Both the position numbers and the translations under genes were made by a program. The notes below the pieces were generated by a model. That model was not told the origin of the DNA. It did no database searches and worked only from the letters and a program-made list of their open reading frames with translations. From positions 48,630 through 112,629 of the forward strand of contig BGOI01000006.1 of NCBI GenBank assembly GCA_003569165.1: a stretch of DNA of 64,000 bases, read 5' to 3'. Below, piece by piece: positions 38,192 through 48,354 of this stretch (position 1 is the first letter of the stretch; the number at the start of each line of letters is the position of its first letter). This DNA is from Opitutia bacterium. Lineage in GTDB: Bacteria > Verrucomicrobiota > Verrucomicrobiia > Opitutales > UBA953.

Positions 38192-39570
38192 GGGACGAGA
38201 GAGGTGCAGCGGAGGACGATGGGTTGATTTTCCTGCGTGGACTTGAGGCTTACAAGCAGAACCTTGCCCGCCGGCAGCGTCAGGGAGGCCTCCGGGTGCC
38301 CGACCACGGTCAGTTTCTGGCCAGGCTTGGCGTCCAGCCGCGCCACCGAGAATCGGGCCGGGAGGCTCGACCAGTTACGCAGGTCGGCCTTGGTTGTGCC
38401 GACCGTATAGATTGCCGTACCCACCTTGGTTGCGACCGACCAAAGGACGGCACCGGAGCCTGGATTCTGCCGATTAGCCGCCTCTTCGGAGGATTTATTG
38501 ATGAGATAGCTGGCAGTCGCCTTGACCGCAGCGGACGTGAAAGCTTGGGCTTTGATGCCCGGCAGGGCCGCCTCGAAGTGCTTCGCGATGAGGGCGTCCG
38601 GTCGGCTGGCCAACGGGATGGCGACGTCTTTGGCATCCAATTTAAGCTTAAGATTATAATTCAGACCAGAGGGCCGGAGGGCCGGCAAAGCGACACTCAC
38701 GTAAGGCACACGCGAAGAGACGACGAAGAGCGGGATATCGATACGTTGTTGATACCAATCAGGACACATACCCGTTTCGGAAATGACATAGACGATCGTG
38801 CCCTGCCCTTCGCTCGCCGGCGCCTCGGCGTCCTTGAGGTCGCGACGGAAGGCTTCGTTGCTTCCGTTAAGTTGAGTGGCCGCCAGCAGTTCCTTGCGCG
38901 CCTTCTCGCGATCGGAGGGATCTTGGCCGAGACGCAGGAAGAACATCCCCTGAAGCCAGTGGCTGAACGCATCGTCGTAGGCGCCTTCGGACGTGAGGCT
39001 GGCGAGGTTCTCTTCAATCATCCCGAGACCTTCCTTCGTGCGCTCGTCCTGCGAAGCCTTGGCGACGTCGTACTTCTCTTCCTTGCCTTTGGGCTTCACA
39101 TAGAGCTGACCCGAGCCGAAGGCCTGCTGCACGAAGCGCAGACGGGCCATGGCGACGCGGGCGCCGTTGACGTCGCCCAGTTCGATCCGGTTGAGGGCCT
39201 GATAAGTGGAGGCGTAGATGCGGTCGGCCGGACGCGGGCGATAGGCCTCGGCGTAACCGTTCGAGAAAGCCGCGAGCGTCGCACCCCCGACCGAGAAGCC
39301 CGGACGTTCTTCTTCGGCCCGGAAGGATGATTCGACCTGCTCCAGAATCTTGGCGCTTTCCTTCAGTTTGCCCTGCGCACGCAGCGCCGCAGCTGCGTCG
39401 AGATTCCATACCAATGCGTCCTTAGGTTCGTCCGCCGCGAAGTTCTGGGCGACGTTCGCGGCGGTCTCATAATCCCCTTCCTCGACGGCGACCCGGACGC
39501 GCGGCCCGCGGTCGACATACGTCGCGCAGCCGGCTAGGCAAAGCATCAGGATGAGGAGAATCGGACGCAC
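38188..39570 (-). CDS. COG3014-like lipoprotein with TPR-like N-terminal half
   Basis: The 460-aa protein starts at a GTG. It has a lipoprotein signal 'MRPILLILMLCLAGCATY' (Cys at residue 15), then helical repeats ('GDYETAANVAQNFAADEPKD', 'LVWNLDAAAALRAQGKLKES'). A beta-rich C-terminal half includes 'GTIVYVISETGMCPDW', 'RIDIPLF' and 'WSSLPARFSVARL'. This matches the COG3014 family often found beside YcfL and LpoB in gamma-proteobacteria. Its stop overlaps the YcfL-like start, so the three proteins are probably made together at the outer membrane. Biochemical function is not known. Confidence 0.8.
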   Translation of the reverse strand: MRPILLILMLCLAGCATYVDRGPRVRVAVEEGDYETAANVAQNFAADEPKDALVWNLDAAAALRAQGKLKESAKILEQVESSFRAEEERPGFSVGGATLAAFSNGYAEAYRPRPADRIYASTYQALNRIELGDVNGARVAMARLRFVQQAFGSGQLYVKPKGKEEKYDVAKASQDERTKEGLGMIEENLASLTSEGAYDDAFSHWLQGMFFLRLGQDPSDREKARKELLAATQLNGSNEAFRRDLKDAEAPASEGQGTIVYVISETGMCPDWYQQRIDIPLFVVSSRVPYVSVALPALRPSGLNYNLKLKLDAKDVAIPLASRPDALIAKHFEAALPGIKAQAFTSAAVKATASYLINKSSEEAANRQNPGSGAVLWSVATKVGTAIYTVGTTKADLRNWSSLPARFSVARLDAKPGQKLTVVGHPEASLTLPAGKVLLVSLKSTQENQPIVLRCTSLVP

Positions 39571-39618
39571 AGGGAAGCCCCCGCAGACTAGGCCGCCCCG
39601 CCCACAAGTAAAGGATGG

Positions 39619-40575
39619 TCAGGCCAGCTGCAGCCAGCGGGCACCCAGGTAAAGCCACAAGGGCGTGACCAACGGGCAACAGAGCATCGTGATGACCGAA
39701 CAACGTAAGGAGATCAGAACCTCCCCCTTGAACATCTCGACAATCAGGAAGGTGAAGATGCCGCAGGGCATCGCCGCTTGGACGAGCATGACCTTACGCA
39801 AGGACTCATCGGTGACGAAGAAGCCGACCGTCGCCAGGACTAAGACAGGCATGACCAGCCAGCGCACCGCCATCACCCCAAAGGAAACTGGAGCATCCGA
39901 GACCAGACGGAAATCCTTGATGATCTCGTGCAGGTAGATGCCGGTGAGCAACGTGCCGATCGGGATAGCGCAGTCGCCAATGGTGTGGCAGAGGTCGCTG
40001 GCGAAGATAATCGGGGCACTCTTACCGAGGCCGGCGAAGTTAATCGCTAAGGCCACGAACAAGGCGACCGTCATCGGCTGCAGAAGATTCATGAGCCCCT
40101 TGCGCAAGGATTCACCCGAAAGCATCGCGACACCGACCGTCCAGACCGCAGCCTCGACGCCGACGTTATGCACGAGCAGTACCCCGACGACATCATCGTT
40201 GAATAACGCCGCCGTGACGGGGATGCCAAGGTAGCCGAAATTATTAACGCCGGCCGAGAAGGCGAAGGTGCGACGCGCCGTGCCGGCGGGGACTTTAAAA
40301 AGCAAACCGATGGCCATCGCAACGGCGTAGCCGACCACGATCAACAGGAAGCCGGCACCGAGATAGAGCAGAGCCTGAGAGCCCGAGGCGATGAGCGCGT
40401 TACCACTCACGCGGGAGAAGATCATCGCCGGGAAGAAGACCCAGATGATCATGCGCATCAGCGGCTGACGGGCATCCGCGCCAACCCAACCCTGACGGGC
40501 CATGAACCAGCCGAGCAGGATCAGCAGCCCCAGACGGGTGATGGCCAGCGCGACGTCGGCGGAGAAGACATTCAT
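39619..40575 (-). CDS. AEC family permease (auxin efflux carrier-like)
   Basis: The 318-aa polytopic membrane protein has about ten hydrophobic helices in two halves. It begins 'MNVFSADVALAITRLGLLIL' and carries the AEC-type motifs 'FSAGVNNFGYLGIPVTAALF' and 'LVQAAMPCGIFTFLIVEMF'. AEC transporters export small carboxylic acids or related solutes, but the substrate cannot be told here. The ATG at 40575 is preferred to a TTG two codons earlier. It is monocistronic, with its stop 48 bases before the COG3014-like gene, which lies downstream on the same strand and may share the transcript. Confidence 0.87.
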   Translation of the reverse strand: MNVFSADVALAITRLGLLILLGWFMARQGWVGADARQPLMRMIIWVFFPAMIFSRVSGNALIASGSQALLYLGAGFLLIVVGYAVAMAIGLLFKVPAGTARRTFAFSAGVNNFGYLGIPVTAALFNDDVVGVLLVHNVGVEAAVWTVGVAMLSGESLRKGLMNLLQPMTVALFVALAINFAGLGKSAPIIFASDLCHTIGDCAIPIGTLLTGIYLHEIIKDFRLVSDAPVSFGVMAVRWLVMPVLVLATVGFFVTDESLRKVMLVQAAMPCGIFTFLIVEMFKGEVLISLRCSVITMLCCPLVTPLWLYLGARWLQLA

Positions 40576-40630
40576 GGACAAAGCCGACTATCCCGAGCGC
40601 GACGGACGGGGAAAGAGAAAAACTCCGCAA

Positions 40631-40794
40631 GGTGGAAGCGGTTAGCGGTTGGCGGTTAGCGGATAGGAAAAGACCTCACACCGCCAAACCCGAAACCTCA
40701 ACAATCCCTGATTACTCCCCAGCCCCCAACCTCTCCACCTCCTGATTTGGCGTTCACTCTAACCGCCAACCGCTTACCGCCAACCGCCTCCACC
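40631..40794. repeat. Long imperfect inverted repeat of GCGGTT-rich arms
   Basis: The left arm at 40631-40662 (ggtggaagcggttagcggtt...) and the right arm at 40760-40794 (...ccgccaaccgcctccacc) are inverted copies of the same ~32-base sequence with a few mismatches. Each arm is built of GCGGTTAG/GCGGTTGG sub-repeats. About 97 bases of pyrimidine-rich sequence lie between them. The element fills the gene-free stretch between the AEC permease start (40575) and the ssrA promoter (40811). No open frame or transposase is present. It may be a miniature repeat element or a large hairpin. Confidence 0.65.
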
Positions 40795-40810
40795 GATGCA
40801 TCCCACCCCC

Positions 40811-40838
40811 TTGACATTCCCGGCCGAATGGGGATAAT
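40811..40838 (+). promoter_or_regulatory. Sigma-70 type promoter of ssrA
   Basis: A perfect -35 box TTGACA (40811-40816) is followed 16 bases later by GATAAT (40833-40838), a five-of-six match to the -10 consensus. This would start transcription about 45 bases before the mature tmRNA 5' end, leaving a leader for RNase P to remove. It is the best consensus promoter seen in the window. Confidence 0.8.
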
Positions 40839-40889
40839 GAATGCCGTTCCTTCTCAGTCGGATCCCGCAAATGACCGACGTCTCATTTC

Positions 40890-41258
40890 GGGGGTGTTCC
40901 GGATTCGATTCCCGCCAAGATATCGCGACGGCATGCAGAGGGTAGTTCGTAACCTCTTAAATCCAACGAGCAGCACTATAACTGCTAAAAACACCATCAC
41001 GTTCGAGAACGACAACGTTCTCGCGCTCGCTGCCTAAGTACAGCGACGAGCCCCAGGGCGCGCCTGCAGTCCTAGATCAGCTCGGTTAACGTGGGCGATC
41101 CCCTCCTTTAGCTGTTATCTCCGGGGTAAGTGAGAATACAGATAGGTCGCACGGGTGCTCATCCCCAAACGCGATCGAGATCAATGATGAAGCTACGCAT
41201 GTAGAAGTTACGACGTAAGGGTAGGAAGACGTGGGTTCGACTCCCACCACCTCCACCA
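40890..41258 (+). ncRNA. ssrA: Transfer-messenger RNA (tmRNA)
   Basis: The RNA frees stalled ribosomes and tags their products for proteolysis. The 5' end GGGGGTG pairs with CACCTCC just before the 3' ACCA, giving a complete tRNA-like acceptor stem with one G-U pair. The T-arm is 'GTGGGTTCGACTCCCAC', and the 5' D-like segment is 'TTCCGGATTCGATTCC'. The internal reading frame at 40984-41037 (gct ... gcc taa) encodes the tag AKNTITFENDNVLALAA, ending in the protease-recognised ALAA. The size (369 nt) and single-piece layout are normal. The exact resume codon is inferred; an alternative is one codon later. Sequence from 41259 on is not part of the RNA. Confidence 0.96.
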
Positions 41259-41270
41259 TTTGAGAAGAAC

Positions 41271-41298
41271 CAGCCTGCGACCACCCGGTCGCTGGCTG
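41271..41298 (+). terminator. Probable ssrA terminator hairpin
   Basis: CAGCCTGCGACC / GGTCGCTGGCTG forms a 12-position stem with one T-T mismatch and an ACCC loop, beginning 13 bases after the tmRNA CCA. There is no T-run, so it may be a processing or protective hairpin instead. Confidence 0.55.
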
Positions 41299-41404
41299 CT
41301 TGCGTTGGATGATTTCGCCATCAGGCCACCCAGTCGCGATGGATTGCCCGCAAAACGCCCGTCACCCGGCTTGTGACTGAGCCTAACGCCCGCACCCTTT
41401 AGCC

Positions 41405-41889
41405 ATGCGCACCCTGCTAGCCCTGCTGCTCCTTTCGCTCTTAGGCGCCCCGCTTCCTGCTCGGGATAAACCTAACGTCGTCATCATGCTGGTCGACGAT
41501 CTAGGAAGCGGCGACGTCAGCTGCCTCTTCCGCGACGTGGTAAAAACGCCGAATATCGATCGTCTTGCCAAGGAGGGCGTCAAGTTCACCTCGGGCTACG
41601 TCACCGCCCCGCTCTGCGGACCGTCCCGGGCCGGCTTCCTCAGCGGTCGTTACCAACAGCGCTTCGGCTTCAACGGCAACCGCGACGGCATCCCGACGGA
41701 CATCCCACTCCTCCCGGGTCTGCTGAATGGAAATACGTCCGCGACCAGCAAGGCGGCCAGCATCTCTTCGACCTCGAAGCCGACGTCGGTGAAACAAAGG
41801 ACCTCGCTTCAAGCGAACCAGCCAAGCTCAAGGAACTGGCCGCCCTCTGGGAAGCCTGGAACCTTAAGGTGCGCGCCGAAGCGAAGTGA
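41405..41889 (+). pseudogene. Sulfatase remnant with internal deletion
   Basis: The first ~105 codons encode a signal peptide ('[19 protein letters not shown]'), the metal-binding start '[19 protein letters not shown]', and the formylglycine site '[16 protein letters not shown]' (CxPSR) of a type I sulfatase. At about 41725 the frame jumps. A different frame then encodes a typical sulfatase C-terminus, '[20 protein letters not shown]', then '[20 protein letters not shown]', ending at the TGA 41887-41889. Roughly 300 middle residues are missing compared with a ~470-aa sulfatase. The protein cannot be active. It lies just behind ssrA and ends one base from the stop of the convergent methyltransferase gene. 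Confidence 0.82.
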
Positions 41890-41890
41890 C

Positions 41891-43423
41891 TTAGCGCTTC
41901 CGGTAGACCTCGAGGCGGCAATCGTAGCCGCCGAGGTCGACGGTGCGGCTGGATTCCAGACGCAAGGTCGGATCGACGGACGAGAGACGCAGTGGGTTGA
42001 TGAAGACAAGTCGTCCGTTCGGGCGCAGGACTTCGGACGCGATCTTGAAGAGGTCGGTGAACAAGCCGTGCATGTTCGGCACGCGCACGCGGCGGCCGAG
42101 CGGCGGATTCGAGATGACCAGCGAGACCTTGCCGCGGTCGAGCTCCGGGATGCGAATGATGTCGCGGAAGTCGGCCGTATGGAACGCGGCCTTGGTCCCG
42201 GGTAATTTGGCAGCCTTGAAGTTGGCCTCGGCGATGGCAATCGCGGCCGGGTCGATGTCGGTACCGACGATCTGCCCTACCCCACCCGCCAAGGCGGATT
42301 CGATGAGCTCCAAACCAGAACCGCAGAACGGATCCCAGACGATCTCCTTGTCCTGGCGGCCAGCGACGCGCACCAAGCAGGCCGCGAGCGGCGGGTGCGA
42401 GGCGGCGTTGACGGCATCGGTGCGGTAATAAAGACGCGGGTTCGGCGAGATGCGCGGACGCAGCTCGACCAACGCGCGGAGTTCATCGAAGTGGACATCG
42501 ACGGACCACGGGGATTCGCGGGCGTCGTTGAGGACGCGTGGATTCAACTCGAAAGCCTTCTTGGTGACCTTGGCGACGGCGTCGTCATGATTTCCCTCCG
42601 AGACCATGCTCAGGCGATAGCGGGCCGCACCCTGCGTGAGGGCCAGCATGAGCTTCTCAGTGAGCGGCGAAGCGATGGCCTTGGCCAGCACCTCAAGCGC
42701 TTCGGCCGAACCGGGCTCACGGATGAAGGCCAGCGAAAAAGCGGCAGTGTCGAAGCAGCGCAGCTGGTAGAGTTCGGCGAGCGTGAAGGCGTCCTTCGGC
42801 TCGACGACCACGAAACATCCGCGGATTTCGACCACGCGGAACTTGCCGCCACGGCCTTCGTCTTCGCGCACTTCGTCGGCGACGATGGACTCGAGGCCCT
42901 TGCGACAGCGTAGGTGCAGACGTAAGCCGGGCTGTTTCGGCACGATAGCGTCGAGACGTACGTTGCTCGGACCGCCCTGACGGGCCACGCTCGCGCGGAC
43001 CTTCTGTTCGTCGATGAGCTTCTCGCCGGAACCTGCGACCGCCTTGAGCGTCGCCGCGCCGCCGATCTTCTCGAGAGCCGAGGCGACCTTCTTCTTCTCA
43101 CGGTCGACGTCGGTGGTCTTAAGAATATCGATCAGCTTGCGTTCGGACTCTTCGTCGCCGCCGAGTTTCGGAATGGCGGCGGTGGCGTAGCGACGGATCT
43201 TCTCGGAAGGGTCCTGCAGGAGGCTGATCATCCAAGCCTTCACCGCGGCCTTCATCTCCGGATTGCGGGAGGTCGAGAAGACCACGCCGACGGCCCGGAC
43301 GAGGGCGACCTGCTGGTTGCGCTCCTTGGGGTCGAGCTGGTTGAACTTGGGGACCTCGACGTTCCAAAGCTGGGCGGCCGGCACTTCGCGCAACTGTCGG
43401 TATAGGTCGTTGTCGGCTTTCAT
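41891..43423 (-). CDS. HEAT-repeat protein fused to a THUMP/Trm11-RlmL-type RNA methyltransferase
   Basis: The 510-aa protein starts at the ATG at 43423. Residues ~1-140 are HEAT-like helical repeats ('[20 protein letters not shown]', '[20 protein letters not shown]'). The middle (about 160-300) resembles a THUMP/ferredoxin-like RNA-binding region. The C-terminal third is a class I SAM methyltransferase with '[20 protein letters not shown]', '[18 protein letters not shown]' and the catalytic '[10 protein letters not shown]', the NPPxG form used by guanosine N2-methyltransferases of RNA. A HEAT domain on this enzyme class is unusual. It is monocistronic. rRNA or tRNA as target is inferred. Confidence 0.83.
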   Translation of the reverse strand: MKADNDLYRQLREVPAAQLWNVEVPKFNQLDPKERNQQVALVRAVGVVFSTSRNPEMKAAVKAWMISLLQDPSEKIRRYATAAIPKLGGDEESERKLIDILKTTDVDREKKKVASALEKIGGAATLKAVAGSGEKLIDEQKVRASVARQGGPSNVRLDAIVPKQPGLRLHLRCRKGLESIVADEVREDEGRGGKFRVVEIRGCFVVVEPKDAFTLAELYQLRCFDTAAFSLAFIREPGSAEALEVLAKAIASPLTEKLMLALTQGAARYRLSMVSEGNHDDAVAKVTKKAFELNPRVLNDARESPWSVDVHFDELRALVELRPRISPNPRLYYRTDAVNAASHPPLAACLVRVAGRQDKEIVWDPFCGSGLELIESALAGGVGQIVGTDIDPAAIAIAEANFKAAKLPGTKAAFHTADFRDIIRIPELDRGKVSLVISNPPLGRRVRVPNMHGLFTDLFKIASEVLRPNGRLVFINPLRLSSVDPTLRLESSRTVDLGGYDCRLEVYRKR

Positions 43424-43741
43424 GGCTTGGGGTGTCGGGCGGACGGACGGTAAAGTCAAGGGAGACGCTGGCGGACGGCCTAAGCCTGACCACGGCCCGT
43501 ACCACCATCCGCGTGTCGCACTTTGGGCTTTTTCCTCACAAAATTAACCAAAAGCGGACGAGCGATTGTCGGCCCGAGAAGTTGGCACGAAAACCCGTCT
43601 CCGCCCCCGTCCTGACAATCGACAAGTTGCCTTTGACAGGGGGGGATTATTGCCCACTAGATTTAACCGTCTTGCGGTCTCCGCCAAGGCACCCGGCGGC
43701 TCAGCCGCCAGCCCATCCGATCCCTTTTGCCCACACCAGAA
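43424..43741 (+). promoter_or_regulatory. Divergent intergenic region with candidate gltB promoter
   Basis: This is a 318-base gap between the methyltransferase start (-) and gltB (+). A perfect TTGACA at 43633-43638 is followed by a weak -10 TAGATT at 43658-43663 with a long 19-base spacer, so the call is tentative. A G7 run follows the -35 box. 'GGCGGCTCAGCCGCC' near 43697-43711 is a short palindrome. No gene, riboswitch or clear operator was found in the rest. Confidence 0.4.
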
Positions 43742-46700
43742 ATGAAGAATCCCGGACTTCCCGAAAAACAGGGTCTTTACGACCCCCAGTTTGAGCATGA
43801 CGCCTGCGGCGTCGGCTTCGTTTGCCAGATGAAAGGCAAGCGTTCGCACGATATCATCCAACAGGCCCTCACCATCCTGGTGAACCTCGACCACCGAGGC
43901 GCCTGCGGCTGCGAGGTCAACACCGGCGACGGCGCGGGCATCTTGCTCCAGCTCCCCCACGGGTTCTTCGCCAAGAACGGCCCGGCCAACCTCCCCAAGC
44001 CCGGCCACTACGGCGTGGGCATGCTCTACGTCTCCCCGGACGCCAAGATCCGTGCGGCCACCGAAGCCACCTTCACCGACCTCGCCAAGGCTCAGGGTCT
44101 CTCGATCCTCGGCTGGCGCACCGTGCCCGTCGACAACGCGTCTCTCGGCCAGACCGCCATCGCCAGCGAACCGGTCGTCCGCCAGGCCTTCCTCGGTCGC
44201 CCAGCCGATTGCGCCACCGACCAGGACTTCGAACGCAAACTCTTCATCCTGAGCAAGCAGGCCCACCACCAGATCCGCGCCACGGGCAAGGACGAGTTCT
44301 ACTACGCCAGCTCCCTCTCCTGCCGTACGATCATCTACAAGGGCATGCTCATGCCCGAACAGGTTGGTAAGTATTTCCGCGACCTCGCCGACAAGTCGAT
44401 GGACACCGCCCTCGCGCTCGTCCACTCGCGCTTCTCGACCAATACATTCCCGAGCTGGGAACGTGCGCACCCGTATCACTACATCGCGCACAACGGCGAG
44501 ATCAACACCCTCAACGGTAACGTCAATTGGATGAAGGCCCGCGAGCCGCTCCTGGCTAGCCCGCTGTTCGGCAAGGAACTCCCGAAGATCCTCCCGATCG
44601 TGAACCCCAACGGTTCCGACTCCGCCAAGTTCGACAACGTCCTCGAGCTGGTCGTCATGGGCGGCCGCTCGCTGCCTGAGGCGATGATGATGATGATTCC
44701 GGAGCCGTGGAACGGCCACGAATCCATGAGCGCCGAGAAGAAGGCGTTCTACGAATACAACTCCTGCCTCATGGAGCCGTGGGACGGCCCCGCCTCCGTC
44801 GTCTTCACCGACGGCACGATGATCGGCGCCACCCTCGACCGTAACGGCCTCCGCCCTTCCCGCTACTACGTGACCAAAGATGACTTCGTCATCATGGGCT
44901 CCGAAGCCGGCGTCCTCCCGATCGACCCCGCCAACATCGCCTCCAAGGGCCGCCTGCAGCCAGGCCGCATGTTCCTCGTGAACATGGAAGAAGGTCGCAT
45001 CGTCGCCGACGAGGAGATCAAGCAGAAGATCGCCTCCCAGAAGCCCTACCGCGAGTGGCTCGATAAGAACCTCATCAAGCTCGCCGATATCGCCGACGCC
45101 CCGGACACCACGCCGACGTCGCACAGCAATACGGTCCAGCGCCAGCTCGCCTTCGGCTACACCTTCGAAGACCAGCGCAAGCTGCTCGTGCCGATGGCCA
45201 AGGATGGCGTCGAAGCCATGGGCTCGATGGGCACCGACATCCCGCTCGCCGTGCTATCGAACAAGTCGAAGCTCCTCTACGACTACTTCAAGCAGCTCTT
45301 CGCGCAGGTGACCAACCCGCCGATCGACTGTATCCGCGAAGAGATCGTCACCTCCTCCGTCACGACGATCGGACCCGAGCGCAACCTGCTCGACCCGAAT
45401 CCGTCCAGCTGCCACCTGATCGAGCTCCAGTCGCCGATCCTCACCAACGAGGAACTCGCCAAGCTCCGTCACGTCGCCCACGGCCAGTTCAAGTCCGTCA
45501 CCATCCCAACCCTCTTTGACGCCAAGTCCGGCGCCAAGGGCCTCGAAAAGGCCATGGACGAGGTCTGCCGCCAGGCCGGCCTCCACATCGATGCGGGCAT
45601 CAACCTCATCATCCTGAGCGACCGCGGCGTCGACCGTCACAACGCTGCCATCCCGCCCCTGCTCGCTGTCGCCGGCCTGCACCACTACCTCATCCGCGAA
45701 GGCAAGCGCACCAAGGTCGGCCTCATCCTCGAGTCCGGCGAACCGCGCGAAGTGCACCACTTCTGTACGCTCATCGGTTACGGTTGCGCGGGCATTAATC
45801 CCTACCTGGCGTTCGAGACCCTCGACGACATGATCAAGCAGGGTCTGCTCGTCGGCGTCGACCATTACACGGCCTGCAAGAACTACGTGAAGGCCGCCAC
45901 CAAGGGCATCGTCAAGGTCGCCTCTAAGATTGGCATCTCGACCATCCAGAGCTACCTCGGCGCCCAGATCTTCGAATGCGTTGGCCTTCAGCAGAAGGTC
46001 GTCGACAAGTACTTCACCGGAACGGCGACGCGCATCGAAGGTGCGGACGTCGCTGCGGTCGCCGAAGAAACGCTGGAGCGTCACAACCGCGCATTCCCTG
46101 AGCGCGTCGACACCCCTGCCACCCTTGAGGTCGGCGGTGACTACCAGTGGCGCAACGAAGGCGAAGGCCACCTCTTCAGCCCGCAGGTCATCCATTCGCT
46201 ACAGAAGGCTGTCCGCACAAATAACTACGATACCTTCAAGGTCTACTCCGGCCTGGTGAACGACCAGATGCAGCAGATCTTCACGTTGCGCGGCCTCCTC
46301 CAGTTCAAGGCCCGCACCCCGGTCGACATCAGCGAAGTCGAATCCGTCGAAAGCATCTTCAAACGCTTCAAGACGGGCGCGATGAGCTATGGCTCGATCT
46401 CGACCGAGGCCCACGAAACCCTCGCTGTCGCGATGAACCGCATCGGCGGCAAGTCCAACACCGGTGAAGGCGGCGAAGACCCCGCGCGCTTCACTTGGAC
46501 CAACGAACAGGGCGACTCAAAGAACTCCGCCATCAAGCAGGTCGCTTCCGGTCGCTTCGGTGTCACGAGCCGCTACCTGACCAACGCCAAGGAAATCCAG
46601 ATCAAGATGGCCCAGGGCGCGAAGCCCGGCGAAGGCGGCCAGCTCCCCGGCGGCAAGGTCTACCCGCCCATCGCCAAGGTTCGTCACTCGACCCCCGGCG

Positions 46701-48319
46701 TCGGCCTCATCTCCCCGCCCCCGCACCACGACATCTACTCGATCGAGGACCTTTCGGAACTCATCCATGACTTGAAGAACGCCAACCGCGCCGCGCGGGT
46801 GTGCGTGAAGCTCGTCTCGGAAGTCGGCGTGGGCACCATCGCCACCGGTGTCGCCAAGGCGCATGCGGACGTCGTCCTCATCTCGGGCTTCGACGGCGGT
46901 ACGGGCGCTTCGCCCCAGACCTCCATCAAGCACGCTGGCCTGCCCTGGGAACTCGGCCTCGCCGAAACCCACCAGACCCTCGTCCTCAATAACCTCCGCT
47001 CCCGCATCGTCGTCGAAACCGACGGCCAGCTGAAGACCGGCCGTGACGTCGTCATCGCCGCCCTCCTCGGCGCCGAAGAGTTCGGCTTCGCCACGGCTCC
47101 GCTGGTGACCCTCGGTTGCATCATGATGCGCGTCTGTCACCTCAACACCTGCCCGGTCGGCGTCGCCACCCAGGACCCTGAGCTCCGCAAGAACTTCACC
47201 GGCCGTCCGGAAGACACCGTGAACTTCATGCGCTTCATCGCCCAGGAAGTCCGCGAGATCATGGCTCAGCTCGGCTTCCGTACGCTCAACGAGATGGTCG
47301 GCCGTACCGACGCCCTCGAAGCGCGTCACGCCGTCGATCACTGGAAGGCCAAGGGCATCGACCTATCCAAGCTCCTCTACTCGCCGAAGGCCGGCCCCGA
47401 AGTGGGTCGCTTCTGCACCGAGAAGCAGGATCACGGCCTCGAGAAGGGTCTCGATCTCTCCGTCCTCCTCGCTGCCTGTCAGCCCGCCATCGATAAGGGC
47501 CAGAAGGTCCGCTACGAAGGCGAGATCAAGAACACCCATCGCGTCGTCGGCACGATCCTCGGCAACGAGATCACCAAGAAGCACATCGACGGCCTGCCGG
47601 ATGGCACCATCCACCTTAAGTTCAAGGGTAGCGCGGGCCAGTCCCTCGGCGCCTTCGTTCCCGCAGGCGTGACGATCGAGCTCGAAGGCGATGCCAACGA
47701 TTACGTCGGCAAGGGCCTCAGCGGCGGTCGCGTCATCGTTTACCCTGATGCCAAGGCCACCTTCCCGGCTGAAGATAATATCATCCTCGGTAACGTCGCC
47801 CTCTACGGAGCGACCTCCGGCGAGGCTTTCTTCCGCGGCATGGCCGGAGAACGTTTCTGCGTCCGCAACTCGGGTGCGACCACCGTCGTCGAAGGCGTGG
47901 GTGACCACGGCTGCGAATACATGACCGGTGGACGCGTCGTCGTCCTCGGCCTCACGGGCCGTAACTTCGCGGCCGGCATGAGCGGTGGCGTGGCTTACGT
48001 CCTCGACGAGAAGGGTGACTTTGCGGTCCGCTGCAACAAGCAGATGGTCGGCCTTGAGAAGCCGGATGCGAACGATGCCGTGGAACTCCGCGGCCTCATC
48101 GAACGCCATGCCGAGCTCACGGGCAGCCTTAAAGCGAAGAAGCTCCTCGCCAACTGGGACGTCTCCCAAACCCACTTCGTCAAGGTGATGCCCAAGGACT
48201 ATAAACGCGTCCTCCAGGCCATCGCCGCAGCGCAGGCCAAGGGACTCAGCGGCGACGCCGCCCTCAACGAAGCCTTCGAGATCAACTCGCGCGACCTCGC
48301 CCGAGTCGGCGGCGGCTGA
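43742..48319 (+). CDS. gltB: Glutamate synthase large subunit
   Basis: The 1525-aa enzyme makes glutamate from glutamine and 2-oxoglutarate. The N-terminal glutaminase nucleophile is Cys22 in 'DACGVGFV', exposed after cleavage of a 21-residue propeptide. A central FMN-binding synthase domain contains '[10 protein letters not shown]' and '[20 protein letters not shown]', then the 3Fe-4S cysteines in '[20 protein letters not shown]'. The C-terminal GXGXG beta-helix domain is intact ('[14 protein letters not shown]'). The ATG at 43742 is chosen because the propeptide starts there. The frame is unbroken over 4.6 kb. gltD follows after 35 bases. Confidence 0.98.
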   Translation: MKNPGLPEKQGLYDPQFEHDACGVGFVCQMKGKRSHDIIQQALTILVNLDHRGACGCEVNTGDGAGILLQLPHGFFAKNGPANLPKPGHYGVGMLYVSPDAKIRAATEATFTDLAKAQGLSILGWRTVPVDNASLGQTAIASEPVVRQAFLGRPADCATDQDFERKLFILSKQAHHQIRATGKDEFYYASSLSCRTIIYKGMLMPEQVGKYFRDLADKSMDTALALVHSRFSTNTFPSWERAHPYHYIAHNGEINTLNGNVNWMKAREPLLASPLFGKELPKILPIVNPNGSDSAKFDNVLELVVMGGRSLPEAMMMMIPEPWNGHESMSAEKKAFYEYNSCLMEPWDGPASVVFTDGTMIGATLDRNGLRPSRYYVTKDDFVIMGSEAGVLPIDPANIASKGRLQPGRMFLVNMEEGRIVADEEIKQKIASQKPYREWLDKNLIKLADIADAPDTTPTSHSNTVQRQLAFGYTFEDQRKLLVPMAKDGVEAMGSMGTDIPLAVLSNKSKLLYDYFKQLFAQVTNPPIDCIREEIVTSSVTTIGPERNLLDPNPSSCHLIELQSPILTNEELAKLRHVAHGQFKSVTIPTLFDAKSGAKGLEKAMDEVCRQAGLHIDAGINLIILSDRGVDRHNAAIPPLLAVAGLHHYLIREGKRTKVGLILESGEPREVHHFCTLIGYGCAGINPYLAFETLDDMIKQGLLVGVDHYTACKNYVKAATKGIVKVASKIGISTIQSYLGAQIFECVGLQQKVVDKYFTGTATRIEGADVAAVAEETLERHNRAFPERVDTPATLEVGGDYQWRNEGEGHLFSPQVIHSLQKAVRTNNYDTFKVYSGLVNDQMQQIFTLRGLLQFKARTPVDISEVESVESIFKRFKTGAMSYGSISTEAHETLAVAMNRIGGKSNTGEGGEDPARFTWTNEQGDSKNSAIKQVASGRFGVTSRYLTNAKEIQIKMAQGAKPGEGGQLPGGKVYPPIAKVRHSTPGVGLISPPPHHDIYSIEDLSELIHDLKNANRAARVCVKLVSEVGVGTIATGVAKAHADVVLISGFDGGTGASPQTSIKHAGLPWELGLAETHQTLVLNNLRSRIVVETDGQLKTGRDVVIAALLGAEEFGFATAPLVTLGCIMMRVCHLNTCPVGVATQDPELRKNFTGRPEDTVNFMRFIAQEVREIMAQLGFRTLNEMVGRTDALEARHAVDHWKAKGIDLSKLLYSPKAGPEVGRFCTEKQDHGLEKGLDLSVLLAACQPAIDKGQKVRYEGEIKNTHRVVGTILGNEITKKHIDGLPDGTIHLKFKGSAGQSLGAFVPAGVTIELEGDANDYVGKGLSGGRVIVYPDAKATFPAEDNIILGNVALYGATSGEAFFRGMAGERFCVRNSGATTVVEGVGDHGCEYMTGGRVVVLGLTGRNFAAGMSGGVAYVLDEKGDFAVRCNKQMVGLEKPDANDAVELRGLIERHAELTGSLKAKKLLANWDVSQTHFVKVMPKDYKRVLQAIAAAQAKGLSGDAALNEAFEINSRDLARVGGG

Positions 48320-48354
48320 TCACCCTCACATTCACACCAAGCACCTTCTGCACC

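Noticed and set aside
40631..40794. CRISPR-like repeats
   Set aside because: Only two arms, inverted rather than direct, with one spacer and no cas genes.
43544..45124. Open frame of 526 codons antisense to gltB
   Set aside because: It covers the glutaminase domain of gltB on the other strand. Composition is low-complexity and no family is recognised.
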